Assembly (NCBI GenBank): GCA_032622095.1
Contig: CP136061.1
Location: 260,740,077-260,804,076 of the forward strand
Origin: Siphonodentalium dalli
Lineage: Eukaryota > Mollusca > Scaphopoda > Gadilida > Siphonodentaliidae
DNA: 64,000 nt
Reading direction: 5' to 3'
The notes below the pieces were generated by a model. The model worked only from the letters and a program-made list of their open reading frames with translations, was not told the DNA's origin and searched no databases. This document shows positions 34,572 through 47,500 of this stretch, piece after piece (the first letter of the stretch is position 1; each line of letters opens with the position of its first letter). The translations under genes and the position numbers were made by a program.

Positions 34572-34969
34572 TTAACCCTTTACCCAACAGAAGGGCCCTG
34601 TGCCAATGCATTCTCTTATATATGCGAGTCGACCATAGGTCGCCTCGAATATATAAGAGAATGCATTGGCTTAACACATTAAAAATTATAAAATTGTTAA
34701 AGAATGTAAGAAAAAATGGTAAAAAGTGTTAAAAAAAGATTTTTTAGGCCAATGCATTCTCTTATATATGCGAGGCGACCTATGGTCGACTCGCATATAT
34801 AAGAGAATGCATTGGCACAGGGCATAACTGTAACCATCACAATATGGTCAATGGGCCGGTTCCAATGATACCCATATTTGTATGGTTCTATTGAGACAGA
34901 CCGAAGATATTTTAGGCTGTTGAAGCTTTATTTGGCCGGTTTTGGCCGGTTTGTTGGGTAAAGGGCTAA
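34572..34969. mobile_element. twin-hairpin TTAA element, complete, opposite orientation
   Basis: TTAA then CCCTTTACCCAACAG at the left; hairpins at 34602-34670 and 34748-34816; long right arm with GGCCGGTTTTGGCCGG; end TTGGGTAAAGGG then CTAA (one change from TTAA). Each hairpin stem is about 31 bp, with one conserved mismatch opposite GAGTCG/CGCCTC. Confidence 0.85.
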
Positions 34970-35344
34970 GGGACAACTCGTCAATGAGTAATTATTGTAT
35001 AAATGGTAAGATTAATTTTTCTATTGTTGATCTTACATTTTGGGTGTGTCGTTCTGGATAATGGTCATTATTTGTATGGCATGGAAATTACTAATCCTTG
35101 AAGGGGAAACAATCTTCGGTATGAAACACCGTATAACCTCTGGATTCTCTGCTCGCATTTTATATCATGCCATGAAACTATACTCTTTAGCTACGCATGC
35201 AGAGATCATATACTTCACCCGTTCAATATACATGTACCTGGGAACTGCTTGATGTTCAGGCTGGGAACTGTATGACATTCAAAAACAATGCATGTGTTAT
35301 CTTTCTTAGTTAATACTTGTTCCTTCACAATGTATTTCACACTA
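34970..35344. other. no feature recognised
   Basis: Short open frames only. Confidence 0.4.
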
Positions 35345-35505
35345 GGTGAAGGTCCCTGTTCGAGATTGCATGATTTAGGGGTGGTGTGCCATTTTGCTAT
35401 GCGCGCTTACAATCATGGAATTTCTTCTGGGTAATCAATTCTATGCTTATTGCGATATCGGCTCACAAAAAAAACATGCAATCTCGAGCTGGGACCACCC
35501 CTTAA
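35345..35505. repeat. small inverted-repeat element
   Basis: CTGTTCGAGATTGCATG (about 35357) and its inverse CATGCAATCTCGAGCTGG (about 35476), with AGGGGTGG and CCACCCCTT also inverted, mark a hairpin of about 150 bases. Confidence 0.6.
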
Positions 35506-35981
35506 TGTGCAGTAGACTACTGAGGAACAAGTGTTAACAAAGAAATATATTCCCTGTCTGTTTTGTTCAATGTTATAAAGTACACGATCAAGACGGGTCA
35601 CCCATGTTTTGGCCGGGTGGAATATGATCTATACGGCGTAGCTAGAGTAGAGATTCATAACATGAACTAGAGTTGGATTTATAGGACAACCACGTTGTTG
35701 AGATAAATATAGAATGTTAATTTGGGTGAACTTTTATTTATTGACAGTGGATAATCATTTTGTAGTAATCAGCCACACATCGTCTGCATGTCCACGCGTT
35801 ATCTGAAACGAAAGAATCAACATTATTACGGATATCATGATACCAATCGTAAATTGAATTTCCCAAAACGCATGCATTTCTTGTATGTTTTACTCCAATG
35901 CTGATTACTGGCCCAGTATTCGCTTCAATATTTGTATAAGTGTACACGTATATTATATAGAGAATATCCACACTTTAGCTT
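35506..35981. other. no feature recognised
   Basis: Plain sequence. Confidence 0.4.
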
Positions 35982-37409
35982 TAGCCACGAGTGGAAATTC
36001 AAATGTTTTGTCATCACGAATGAGATTTAGCCAATATCCACTGAAAAAGTGTGGATATTCGGTTTATTATATACTTTAGTTACTTGCCCCAATGAATGTC
36101 AATACATCAGACATTTCAAGCTGACACATTACGCCCAAAAAATAGTCCCATATTTAAAACACTCAAAAAGTATAGATTTCCGTGTTTAAAGCGAACGACG
36201 GCTTACATTTTGATAACAACGTATAGATTGTTAATGGTATCTGCAATGTGGGAAATCTGAATATGTGTTCACATCAGCTGAATGATGCCCAAGAAAGTGG
36301 CGGATCACCGAATTTCCTAGAAATATGTATTACTACGCGTGACCCACATTCATGATAACTTAACATATTTGGGTCACTCGGTTAACAGTCACCAACAGAG
36401 TAGCAATACATTTACGAAGCGACCGAAGAATAATAATTATGCTATAAACAAAATACACCCATAGTAGCCGAGAATAAAAAAAAAATTCATCACTCGTGGA
36501 ATTGTGGATTTTTTTTTATTCTCGGCTACTATGGGTGTATTATATATGTATGCCACAGCACTAGCTGAACATTCCAGACCAAAAGTAGGTTCATATTGTT
36601 ATGATAGTTTAATATTTCAACCAGTATTTAGCGTGGATTATAGAGAATACATACAAATTTTGTTTGAATACCTGGACAGAAATATCGAATTTCACGAGGG
36701 GCTGCAAGCCGCGAGTGAAAATTCAATAGTTCTTTCCAGTCACGAATGAGATGTATTATTTTTATTATAGGCGCTTGATTTACTAATGATCAAAGTTTGC
36801 TAAATTAAATCTTACTTAATTAAATTATTAACTCAACTTAATTCGAGAGCGCACGTGTCAGTGTTAACAAACAGGAAATAGCTGAGGCCTAACATAAAGT
36901 TGAAATTAACACGTAGGCTTTCACTCAAACATATAATTATCGTTTGATCAAGTGCACGTGGCGTATTAAATTCATCGCTTTTGATTGGATAGCGGACAGT
37001 TTGCACGCGCTGATCACGCATCAGCCTTCGCAGCTCGTGTTCCTGGTTGTTGTTTGTTTCACGCTACAGTAAAACAACGGAACCAAGAGTAAAATAAACA
37101 AAACGTTATTTCACTGTAGCTCCGAAGAGATAGATCGAAGATATCCACAATTTTTCAGTGGATATGGGTTATATATATGATGACAAAACATTGAATTTCC
37201 ATGAGTGGCTCTAGCTACGAGTGGAAATTCAAATGTTTTGTCATCACGAATGAGATTTAACCCATATCCACTGAAAAAGTGTGGATATTCTGTTTATTAT
37301 ATACTTTAGTTACTTGCCCCCAATGAATGTCAATACATCAGACATTTCAAGCTGACACATTACGCCCAAAAAATAGTCCCATATTTAAAACATTCAAAAA
37401 GTATAGATT
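35982..37409. repeat. 198-bp direct repeats flanking a 1-kb insertion
   Basis: 35982-36179 and 37212-37409 are nearly identical direct repeats (ACGAGTGGAAATTCAAATGT, then AAAAAGTGTGGATATTC). Between them lies the dispersed element 36177-37135. The layout could be a small LTR-like unit, or a tandem duplication with an insertion. Confidence 0.75.
36177..37135 (+). mobile_element. 1-kb dispersed repeat, copy 1
   Basis: It matches 62951-63937 in reverse complement over its whole length. It contains the inverted pair ATACACCCATAGTAGCCGAG (about 36457) and its inverse (about 36520-36540), and an 81-codon frame at 36504-36749. The frame is kept in both copies, but the DNA is almost identical, so conservation is not evidence of coding. 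No known domain. Confidence 0.8.
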
Positions 37410-38442
37410 TTGTATTTATTATATAATTTCGTTACTTGCCGATGGCCCCCAATGAATGTCAGTACATGATGTGTGCAGGAAATCATTCACTATGAAGTAT
37501 AACCTGACTACACACATAAGAATCCATACGGTGTAATAATACCAGTGATATGTCGATATCTCACTAATGGGATATCACTTGTATCCTGACTACACTTATA
37601 TGGCCATTATGCCATAATCTCGGAGCACATTAGTTACATAATTACGATACAACGGATGCTAAACATTTAACAATTATATTAAACATAATTTAAGGCAATG
37701 TTGTAATATAGTTATTATTCATGTAACTTAGTCACCATGACTAAGGCCAGAGTTAGTCATAGTGACTTGTGGGAGTGTATGGTCAGTCCAAATGACTCCA
37801 AAATGCTTGTGACTAACCATAAGTTAGTCATATTGACAGGATTTTTTCTCAGTGTACCATACAGTATATAGTCGTGGCAAATTGGTGTAATGTAACCAAA
37901 ATGGTAACAACTGCTACAACGGTATATCATTAGAAATAACCCATAAAAGCAAGCTTATATTGGGTGGTCAATGTGCGCATAGTGGCACATTGTATTAATT
38001 CTAGCCCGCAATTCCTTTAGCAAGGAATCAAGTGGCATGCAAAACGAGTCTCGTTCTGAGAAAATACTACAAAAGAGCTGTGGATACTTTTACACTCACC
38101 AATCAGATTCGCATTCGGTAGATGGGCTAGACGAAGACGCCGACGCAGAACTGTCCTGACAAGTGCGTTTCTCACGGTGCTACAAGCAGAGGAAATATAG
38201 TACAATTAATATGGGAGCATGGACGTGGCTGCACCGTTTCCTATACGGGGTGTCATATATTGAGGAGCTACAACGAGTCTCCAGTTCAAAGCAAAATTTA
38301 AAAACAAGTCCAGAAATTAGGTCTGGACCGAGTCTTTGGTGAGGTCAAGACCTAATTTACTGGACGAGTTTTCTACTATAAACTGAGGACAAATTGTGGG
38401 TTTTTTTATTACATGATCCAAAACATCGACAAAACACACTTA
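37410..38442. other. no gene; short GTGACTAA / TTAGTCA repeats
   Basis: GTTAGTCATA and TGACTAA words recur at 37735-37845. Otherwise unremarkable. Confidence 0.4.
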
Positions 38443-38903
38443 CATGTACTCAATCCGACCAGACGGTCCCCATACCATCAATATGCAACAACAACAACAA
38501 CATTTCTTCAAAATACGCTTTAGTTATCAGAATCGATTTATTGCAACAAAATAATGCTAACCACTCTCAACTATGGTATCAAATTTTCCAATGTGTTATC
38601 TATCAACATTTTGTTCAACAAAATATGGCCGTATTATCACCAAAGGATCATGAAATTTGACCGTATTACCACTTGATTTTAGAGTTATCCATCATCATCC
38701 GCAATTTTGTCCGAGGCCCTCCGGTTGACCACGTGTCTCTGGACCACTTATTGTCACACATCTCGAGAAATAACAAACTTCAAAAATCGATATCTGATCA
38801 CTCTGAGCTTTGACAGGTGGGTTCCTCAACTCGAATCAAATACTTTTTACCCCCGAAGCCAAAGAAATAGTAATTTCGGAGCGTCTGATCGGATTGTGTA
38901 TCT
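38443..38903. mobile_element. TTAA element, AGGTACTCAATCCG family, diverged copy
   Basis: The left end ATGTACTCAATCCGACCAGA and the right end TCGGATTGTGTATCT plus TTAA (38904-38907) bound a body sharing GATATCTGATCACTCTGAGC with the copy at 18541. Confidence 0.7.
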
Positions 38904-38907
38904 TTAA

Positions 38908-40567
38908 GTCAACAAATGGGACGCGAAACTAACCTCGACTTATATAAGGAATGTGATGATGTTTCACGTAACTATGCGTTGTTTGCCAAATAAATAAAGA
39001 CTTACTGGCGTATTTAATGTCGTATATTTAATGACATAACTTTTCAAAGTATTCACTCATTATCGTTTGTTGGAAAATTATTGGAAGCCATAGCATTTTG
39101 AGACGTAGCGTCCGGAATGTAAACAGACGACACACCGGAAGTCAAAGGTCACCTGGTACTATTTCTTGTTATGAAACGAACGTTTAATATCACAATTTAT
39201 AGATTGGTTTTATTGAATGGAATAAGTGTAGGATCGTGTAATAAATATAATTTCCAACTGCACAACATTGAATCAGACCGAACTCCTCTAGTCCGGGACT
39301 TGCACACATTGGGTTAGAAGACTCCAACTCAGGCTTTCACAAGTTCAAAATTCAAATATTCAACCTCTAGCTCCACCGAATATGGTTGGAAAGTTTTCCA
39401 GCTAACGACCAGTTTACTCCAAATATTTAACCGGAAGTAACAAACTGTTCGACTTTTTGGTCTAAAAACGGCATATTTAATGCTAGTTTAGTATATGAAA
39501 TTTCCCTTTGTTGAAAATTGCATTCTAAGTCAGGAGAGGTGGGGAAATGGTCAAACGGCCCTGTTGTCACGCCTCTATCAAAATGGCATCGTATCAATCT
39601 TAACGGCCCCGCCCTTACTTCATATTATCATATTATATACCATTGGAAATAGGAAGCTTAGTTTCGATCTGGTCGTTACTGCCAGTTTATTGTTCTCAAT
39701 GGAAGATAAATAACAATATATCACATGAAACCCCTATTATATCATTTAAAAACCCATTACATATATCCTTATATGTCACTAGTTATAAATTGTTATACAT
39801 ATCAATTGGCACCGCCCCCACAAAGACAGCGGTGCGTCTTCACATTGATTCAAACGGATTAATACTATTTAGAAAACCCGCACATGACACCATATATTTT
39901 AAAATGATTGCTTTGTTCTTTAAAGTTAACTTATTGTCTAACTGTGTTGTACTAACGAAAATATACACAAAACAATGAGGCAAATTGGGGGACTGTATTT
40001 TCTATCGCCAGCTCCAGAGCGCAATACTGTCGTAGGCGGCTGTAAAGCGCCTCAGCCAACGCTGTAAACATATACGGTGTGTACGTGGTATGCAGTGGTC
40101 AGACCATGTAGATGTCAGACCAGTCTGAACGCTGCCTCGCAGTATGCGAAACAACCCGTCTAATACAGTATTGCGTACTCAAATGTTGTTGTTGGTTTCT
40201 ATAATATCCGTGTCGTAGAATACGGTTATCAGATTTCAATTATTTGAAAGTCTGTTGAGTATTACTTACGGATCGCAGATTAGTCGGAATGCGAAATACA
40301 AATTTCGTTGTCGAGTAATTATTGAACAGTTTTCTAGCAAATGTATCAAATAAATGATATATTATATGTATTGTCACTAGTCAGTGTATGGATTGAGTTT
40401 ATAAAGGCAACTATCAGTAGAACCGTTATACAGACATTGCATCGTTCGCGTTGGTAAAGATGCATGTTATATGCACGTTTCCGTTCATATTCTTGAACAA
40501 TGTGGTTTTCCATGACGAACTGCCTGCAAAAAATGCCGTGCAAACTTGCCAGTGTATGAACGTACCC
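38908..40567. other. no gene recognised
   Basis: The longest frame (111 codons at 39643-39978) has no recognisable domain and ordinary AT-rich composition. No repeat structure seen. Confidence 0.4.
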
Positions 40568-40620
40568 TAAGGGTGGATACACACATGCATGTAATGTCTG
40601 TATGTAAAATACATATATTT

Positions 40621-41399
40621 TACATGGTCACACCAATAATTGACAAAATTAATCACCTGCGCGCGAGAGGTCAATTTCACCAGTGAGTAGTTATAAGCCA
40701 TTATCAAACAAACTGCTATCAAGAAATTTCAGGCCAGTCATAAACATGTCTTCTTTCATGGATGCCGAAATGAGTAATTCTTGTCTGATATATGTTGCTG
40801 TTTTTCACGACTTATAATTCATTAAAGAAAAGTGGATTAGAGCCGGTCGATTTTATACTTGATTTGTTTCTGTCATTTCCTTGGAAACAGGGTCATCCAA
40901 AACAAAAATAAAATATGCAGAATTCTTGTATAGGATGATACCGGCTTGTTGAGATTTCTCTGATAATTTGAGAGCGAGCTTATGTGATAACATTAATTCA
41001 ATTGGGATTGCAAATATTCATTATAGCGCCAAAAAATAATGCAGGTATAGCGTTGAAATTAAAAAGATTGACACCCCCCCCCCATTTATATATATGTTTC
41101 TCAAGCCAAAGGTTGAACAAGCTACTAACTGTCACAAGCTTGAAGTATAACATTTTCGACCATAATCCATGATTGGGGGAGGGGCTGGTTCTCGAAAGCT
41201 TCCAATAACTAAGGGAGTTAATTGAATGTATCAGCCGGGATTATCTGGGCAAGAATTACAATATAATGTTTTACTTAAATATTCCATAATTGTAAATTTT
41301 GCGTATACATGTATAACTGTATAACGCAAGAGAGGAAAGGTGACGTAGTTGGGAACTCGTAGCTAGGCAACCCTTTCGCCGAATGAAGACAAACAGCAA
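40621..41399. other. no gene recognised
   Basis: C-run near 41074-41083 and AT-rich sequence. Confidence 0.35.
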
Positions 41400-41720
41400 C
41401 ACCACACTGCCAAAAATAATTTCTTAATAAGATAAAATATCTTGAAACAAGAAAAACTATTTCCTGAAACAGGAAAATAAATCTTATTTTGGGAAATATA
41501 CCCCCCAAGTCTGCTACATCAAGAAAATTTAAGAAACTCCCACCAGACAAGAGATAGTTTTCTCAAATAAGATAGATTTTAGTCTTGAAACAAGAAACAA
41601 TTTCCTTAATAAGAAAATGGCTTCAAAAATTATATATATATTTCTTGTTTCAAGATTTTTTTCTAAGTTAAGAAATACTTAAAGAAAATATTTCTAAACC
41701 AAGAATTAATTGTTATGTAG
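41400..41720 (+). repeat. CAAGAAA/TTTCTTG array, left inverted-repeat end
   Basis: It starts CACTGCCAAAAATAATTTCT and continues with many TTTCTTG, CAAGAAA, TTTCTTAA and AATAAGAAA words. It matches 55080-55618 in inverted orientation. Confidence 0.75.
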
Positions 41721-42120
41721 AAATTACTGCTGTATTGGAATAACTGTAAAAGTCCAACGAGAGCAAAATTGTGATCAAAATTTTATGGTAAACATTGAAA
41801 AAGGTCCAACCAGACCAACCTGTTGATTAAATATTCTGAAAATTCATATTCATACTTAAATATTTGAACTACATGTAATACTACAGCTATAGGATTATAT
41901 AATTGTTGACAAGTCACTCACTGTAACAGTTTTGTTTACATAACATTGGAAAAGGTCCAACCTGTTGATTAAATATTCTGAAAATGTTATTCATAGTTAA
42001 ATATTTGAACTAATAATACAGGTAGAATTATATATTTGTTGACAAATCACTGTAACAGTTTTGTTTACATAACAAGAGTTTCAACAGATGTAATTTTGTT
42101 ATTGGCAATCTGTCAGTAAG
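41721..42120. repeat. two-unit duplication with TGTAACAGTTTTGTTTACAT
   Basis: The blocks CACTGTAACAGTTTTGTTTA plus AGGTCCAACC and TTGATTAAATATTCTGAAAA occur at about 41793-41940 and 41945-42075. A third fragment lies at about 51868-51920. Confidence 0.75.
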
Positions 42121-42394
42121 TGTTTTTATCTATTTTTCAATGCTCTTAGGGCATGCTGACCTTTATACAATTTTAATAAAATTTTGTTTGCACAATATAG
42201 TGGGTCGCCATTGAGGAGACCTAGAGCTCCCTTGAAATCTCCAAATGGCGGTTTGCCACACCATCCCGAACTAGACAAACCTCTCTGGTGGCCCCTTGCA
42301 TTGAACCTATTAATTAAACCGGTACTTCAAGCTGGTATATACCCCTCTTATATAAGGATGGAAGATGCTACCAATTTCAAACCGATGGTATTTA

Positions 42395-44590
42395 TTCAGA
42401 GTTGACTCTCTTGTATTATGAAAGCAAGCCCAATGAGGCTATGCACCTATTGTATGTTTATAACACACAAAAGACTATATAATAGCAGAATGCTAATATC
42501 TCTGATGATACAAACAATAAAATATCCAATTTATCCATAGTTGAATTTCATTTGGCTATATAGGAAAGCATACAATGTGGCTTTTATGTAGTTTCCACAA
42601 AGTATTTTAAGTAAAATATCCATCAAGTGATGTATTCTGCCTTGTCCTATATATTAAAATGCATGCAATGGTCATGAGAAATGCTTAATTTATTGGTAGA
42701 GATGTCCATCTGATAAGAAATACTGACATTTTAGGTTTGATACACCATTTCAGCTGGCTTGGCATCTTTTAAATTTGAAACCTAAGGGAATTTATTCAGC
42801 TTTGACTCTCTAAATTATGGAAGAAAGCCCAAATGAAGCCACTATGTGCATGTTAATAACATGTATAAGGCTATATATCTCAACAGAATATATGTCTGAT
42901 AAAATGCACAATAAAATATCCATAGTTCAATTGCATTTGGCTATAGAGGGATGCATACAATATTGCTTTTATGTAGTTTCCACAGACTATTTTAAGTAAA
43001 ATATCCATCAAATGATGTTTTCTACATAGCCTTGTATATTAAAATGCATGTAATGACCATGGGAAATGTTTAATTATGTCCATCTGATAAGAAATACTGA
43101 CATTTGAGGTTTAAAATACCATTTCGTGGGATTATGGGATCATAAATATAAAACTAAGGGAATTTCTTCAGATTTGACTCTCTAAATAATGGAAGAAAGC
43201 CCAAATGAAGCCAAAATTTGCATGTTAAAAACATGTATAAGGCTATATCTCAACAGAATACACGTCTCTGATAAAATACACAATAAAATACCCATAGTTT
43301 AATTTCATTTGGCTGTAGAGGGATGCATACAATATTGCTTTTATGTAGTTTCCACAGACTATTTTAAGTAAAATATCCATCAACTGATGTTTTCTACCTT
43401 GGTCTATATATTATAATGCATGCAGTGACCATGAGAAATGTTTAATTTATTGGTAGAGATGTCCATCTGATAAGAAATACTGTTATTTGAGGTTTGATAC
43501 ACCATTTCAGCTGGCTTGGCATCTTGTAAATTTGAAATAAGGGAATCTCTTCAGGTTTGACTCTCTAAATTATGGAAGCAAGCCCAAATAAAGCCACTAT
43601 TTGCATGTTTATAACATATATAAGGCTATATCTCAACAGAATGCATGTCTCTAATGAAATAAACAATACAATATCCATAGTTTAATTTCATTTGGCTATA
43701 CAGGGATGCATACCATATGGCTTTTATGTAGATTTGACAGACTATTTTAAGTAATATTTCCATCAACTGATGTTTCTACCTTGTCCTGTATATTAAAATG
43801 CATGCAATGACCATGAGAAATGTTTAATTTATTGGTAGACATGTCCATCTGATAAGAAATACTGCCATTTGAGGTTTGATACACCATTTCAGTTGCCTTG
43901 GCATCTTACAAATTTGAAATAAGGGAATCTCTTCAGGTTTGACTCTCTAAATTATGGAAGCAAGCCCAAATGAAGCCACTATTTGCTTGTTTATAACATA
44001 TATAAGGCAATATCTCAACAGAATACATGTCTCTGGTGAAATAAACAATAAAATATCCATAGTTTAATTTATTTGGGCTACACAGGGGTGCATACAATAT
44101 GGCTTTTAGGTTGTTTCCACAGACTATTATAAGTAAAATATCCATCAAATGATGTTGTCTACCTTGTCCTGTATATTATAATGCATGCAATGACTATGAG
44201 AAATGTTTAATTTATTGGTAGAGATGTCCATCTGATAAGAAGTACTAATATTTGATGTTTGTGACATCAACTCACAGGGCCAGGCATGCTCCAACTGTCA
44301 AACTAAGAGAATTTCCTCACGTTTGACTCACTAAATGATGGAAGTTAGCCCAAATGAAGCAACTATTTGCATGTTTATAATGTATAAGGCTATATCTTTG
44401 CAGAAGGCATGTCTCTGATAATAAAAATAATAACATGTCTATAGTTCATAGTTCAGTTGGTTAGACAGGGTGCATAAAATATGGCTTTAAGTATAGTTTT
44501 CACAAACTAGAAATTCTAGAATATCTATAAAATGATGTAACCTGCCTTGCTGTGTATTAAAAATTCATGCAATAACCTGATAAATGTTCA
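42395..44590. repeat. 380-bp satellite, six units
   Basis: TTTGACTCTCTAAATTATGG or a variant marks unit starts at about 42403, 42803, 43177, 43557, 43939 and 44323 (spacing 374-400). Each unit contains GAAGCCCAAATGAAGCC-like, CATTTGGCTATA, TATGTAGTTTCCACAGACTA and GTCCATCTGATAAGAAATAC. The outer units are the most diverged, as expected for array edges. Confidence 0.95.
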
Positions 44591-44610
44591 GTTCATTGGC
44601 AAGCCTTATA

Positions 44611-44736
44611 AGCCAATGCATTCTTTTATATATGATACGAGGCTTCATTTGGATGACTCACATATATAAGAGAATGCTCTAGCATATGGTCTGTTAAGAC
44701 TTTAATGCTGCACCAGCGCAATTCCCGCCATGGTCA
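44611..44736. mobile_element. twin-hairpin element fragment (CCCTTNCATGA family)
   Basis: One hairpin (GCCAATGCATTCTTTTATAT, then an altered loop and ACATATATAAGAGAATGC) and the phrase TTAATGCTGCACCAGCGCA match 51513-51765. The right end is lost next to the foldback element at 44751. Confidence 0.7.
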
Positions 44737-44750
44737 TATATATATGGGGG

Positions 44751-45105
44751 AGGCCCTTTTCACATTTATTATTTATTTACGCTTGAGCGAAAATATTTGC
44801 GCTTAAGCACACATATTTGCGCTTAAGCACACATATTGCGCTTAAGTTCAAATAACCTCTATCATTTGGGCTTAAGCGCAAATGTTTATGCCTAAGCGAA
44901 AATCAAGCGCAAATGAAAAATAATATGCATTGACCCCCCCCCCCGAATTAAGTTTAAATGACACAGGCCAAAACACATCACTCAAGTCTATATAGGCCCA
45001 CCATCTGAGTAATCCCTAGATACCTTTTATGAACATGCAAATTGTATAGATCTGTGTGCAGAACATGTCTCTTTTATAAAATATACTAGATTTCTGGGAT
45101 GGACG
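44751..45105. mobile_element. foldback element with GCGCTTAAGCGC array, reduced copy
   Basis: The left end AGGCCCTTTTCACATTTATT, palindrome words (TTTGCGCTTAAGCAC) and then interior sequence in inverted order (ACACATCACTCAAGTCTATA, ATAAAATATACTAGATTTCT) match 3995-4850. The right end is missing. Confidence 0.75.
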
Positions 45106-45119
45106 AAATTGAAAGTCAC

Positions 45120-45277
45120 AACTACACCTTTTACTGAACTCGGACTCGGACTACAACTTTTATTGTGTCCGCCATTCGGTCACGCCTGTTCTGTGGGTCA
45201 CGGTCAGCCATTTTGACAAAACACATTTTTCGAGATCGGAAATGAACAGCTGAACTCCATTTGATCTGATTTTTCAG
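45120..45277 (+). other. possible 5' untranslated exon with strong splice donor
   Basis: TTTTCAG/GTAAGTTAAC at 45277/45278 is a near-ideal donor, preceded by moderately GC-rich sequence (TGTCCGCCATTCGGTCACGC, GGTCAGCCATTTTGAC) unlike the AT-rich surroundings. The only short frame is ATGAACAGCTGA. A non-coding first exon is possible; sequence alone cannot show it. Confidence 0.2.
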
Positions 45278-45869
45278 GTAAGTTAACTGTTGTAAAGTGT
45301 TTTATCTTTACGAAAATGTTGTTACGAGTGATATACTTAATTGAACGACGATTACACGTGCGTGATTTATTCATATTTTACAAATGAAATGATGGTGAAT
45401 TTTACTGTCGGTGAAATATGTACGATATTTTAGAATACGTTCAATCTGCTTGTATTTGTTATGATTTCTCATGTTAAAATAGTAACATCTGATGGACTAT
45501 GATTATATGGCATTGATCATTCGTATATAAATGTACCCATCCACAATATTCGCAAAACTGGGAAACTTTGCAAAATCGGTTTTTATTAAATCATATTTTG
45601 TGCTTAATTTCTACGATAAATAAAAATAAAGTATTCCGTAGCCGGCGTGAGTGGCAAATTTTACCCTGCAAAAATCAAATTCTGGCATAAAGCTATGCAT
45701 AATTGCTCTGTATTATCGGTCGAGATTAATATGACAATAGTTGGAAAACAGAAAGGTCACAATTATTGAAAATATAACTTAAAAGGCAATTGTATATAAA
45801 GGTACTTCTTCATAGAATAATTTTGAACAAATGTGAACCTGATAATATTAAAAATACAATGCCCATTCA
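45278..45869. other. no feature recognised
   Basis: AT-rich sequence without repeats. Confidence 0.4.
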
Positions 45870-45878
45870 TTCTAGTTA

Positions 45879-46466
45879 CGAAGTGGCTAAAGAACGGTAT
45901 ACCGCTCTTTAGTACTGAGGGCTAAAGAACGGCATACCGCTCTTTAGTGGTGAGGGCTAAAGAGCGGTACGGATTATAACGTTACACGCAATGCGCAAAA
46001 TATCTTGGCAACGCACGTGCGCTCATCCAACATGGACAGCTCTTTAGCACTGAGGGCTAAAGAACGGCACACCACTCTTTAGCGATGAGAGCTAAAGAGC
46101 GATACGGATTATAACGTTATGTGTTGGCGCAATGTGCAAAATATATTGGCAACGCACGTGCCGCTCATCCAACCTGGACCGCTCATTAGCACCGAGGGCT
46201 AAAGAGCAGTAGGCCTATACCGCTCTTTAGCACCAAACGCTAAAGAGTGGTATACCGTTCATTAGCGTATCAGGCCCATATAGCTAATGCGTGGTATACC
46301 GCTCTTTAGCGTTTGTCACTAAAGAGCAGTATACCGTTCTTTAGCACCAAACGCTAAAGAGCGGTATACCGTTAATTAGCGTATCAGGCCCATATAGCTA
46401 AAGCGTGGTATACCGCTCTTTAGCGTTTGGTACTAAAGAGCGGTATACCGTTCTTTAGCCACGGCC
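45879..46466. mobile_element. foldback element of CTAAAGAGCGGTATACC palindromes, 9-bp target duplication
   Basis: TTCTAGTTA flanks both ends exactly (45870-45878 and 46467-46475). The ends share GTGGCTAAAGAACGGTATAC in inverted orientation. Nearly the whole interior is built of the palindrome CTAAAGAGCGGTATACCGCT plus CTTTAG and variants, about ten times, around two longer repeats (ATTATAACGTTA, GGCAACGCACGTGC). A 9-bp duplication suggests a Mutator-like or foldback-type transposase. No protein is encoded. Confidence 0.85.
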
Positions 46467-46503
46467 TTCTAGTTATTGTGTGGCCAATTCAAGACTACAT
46501 GTA

Positions 46504-46893
46504 AGTGTACGTTCAGACGACCACGATTCATTTGTAAGTGGAGGAATCAGGCCCGACAAGATCGTGGATAGTTTGTTCACACAATTGCGATGCGGCATCG
46601 TATATGATTATACCGTAGGTTGAACATCCTGAAGCATGTGATTGACTACACCGGGCATTTTCAGCTACAATTTTTATGCACACACCACTGCGAATCTTTC
46701 GTCACAAGTGGAGGTATAAACCAAGGATACGCCTCAATTTGGCATCTAAAAATAGTAAAATCAAACAGTGCTTGATATTATTTTTGACCTACGATTTTGA
46801 TGTGAGCATGCGCAGTCCAATTATCAGTTATTTCCTACGACGGAAAAGTTTCCACAAGTTTACGATTGAATCGTGGTCATCTGAACGTTCACT
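46504..46893. mobile_element. inverted-repeat element with CAGACGACCACGAT ends
   Basis: The left end AGTGTACGTTCAGACGACCA and the right end, its inverse with two changes (finishing CTGAACGTTCACT), bound 390 bp. The interior matches the parts of 13281-14604 outside the nested hAT. A 109-codon frame starting inside it is a by-product. Confidence 0.8.
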
Positions 46894-47090
46894 AAGTGAA
46901 TGTTCTGATGATCACGATTCAATCGTAAGTGGACAGATTTTGTTGTGGGTAGTAACCAATACAGTGATAGTTTTACTGCGCATTGTCGCGAATGATAAAA
47001 TGTAGTATCAAGCATTTTAGATGCGAAATTGTGGCGTATCCTTGGTTACCTCCACTTGTGACTGCATCAGAACTGTGTGTGTATTTAAAA
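46894..47090. mobile_element. adjacent partial copy of the same element
   Basis: It starts AAGTGAATGTTCTGATGATC directly after the previous copy, shares ATCCTTGGTTACCTCCACTT with 13430, and lacks a clear right end. Confidence 0.6.
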
Positions 47091-47159
47091 ATTGTACAAA
47101 GTAAATAAAAAAACATAGGGTAGTTAATCACATGGTTAACCGCCGACAATATACTCATA

Positions 47160-47500
47160 TGCAGAGGCGGACTGGCCGATCGGGAGACCGGGAAATTTCC
47201 CGATGGGCCGGAGGCCGGAAAAATTCTGATTCCACGTGATTTTCTATCAAGCGAGAATCCGAGGGGTTTTTTTACGGTTTGGGGGGGGGGGCGGTATATG
47301 TGGTTGGGCGGCAACTTGGGCCACAAATGAAACCGACGTGGGCTGCCACATGTGTTGTTTAACCAGCCGTGTATCCAATAAGATGGTACTCTTCTCACAT
47401 AAATTCATGAGGGCAGAGGCGGACTGCATGGCCGATCGGGAGACCGGGAAACTTCCGGACGTGGGCCGCCACATGTGTTGTTTAACCAGCCGAATTGGCT
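47160..47500. repeat. two-copy duplication with GCGGACTGGCCGATCGGGAG
   Basis: GGCGGACTGGCCGATCGGGA at 47167 recurs as GGCGGACTGCATGGCCGATC at 47419, and GCCACATGTGTTGTTTAACC occurs at about 47344 and 47468. A G-run (47281-47290) lies between. Possibly ends of a DNA transposon. Confidence 0.65.

Noticed and set aside
36504-36749. Conserved small protein supported by two copies
   Set aside because: The DNA of the two copies is nearly identical throughout, so frame conservation carries no coding signal.
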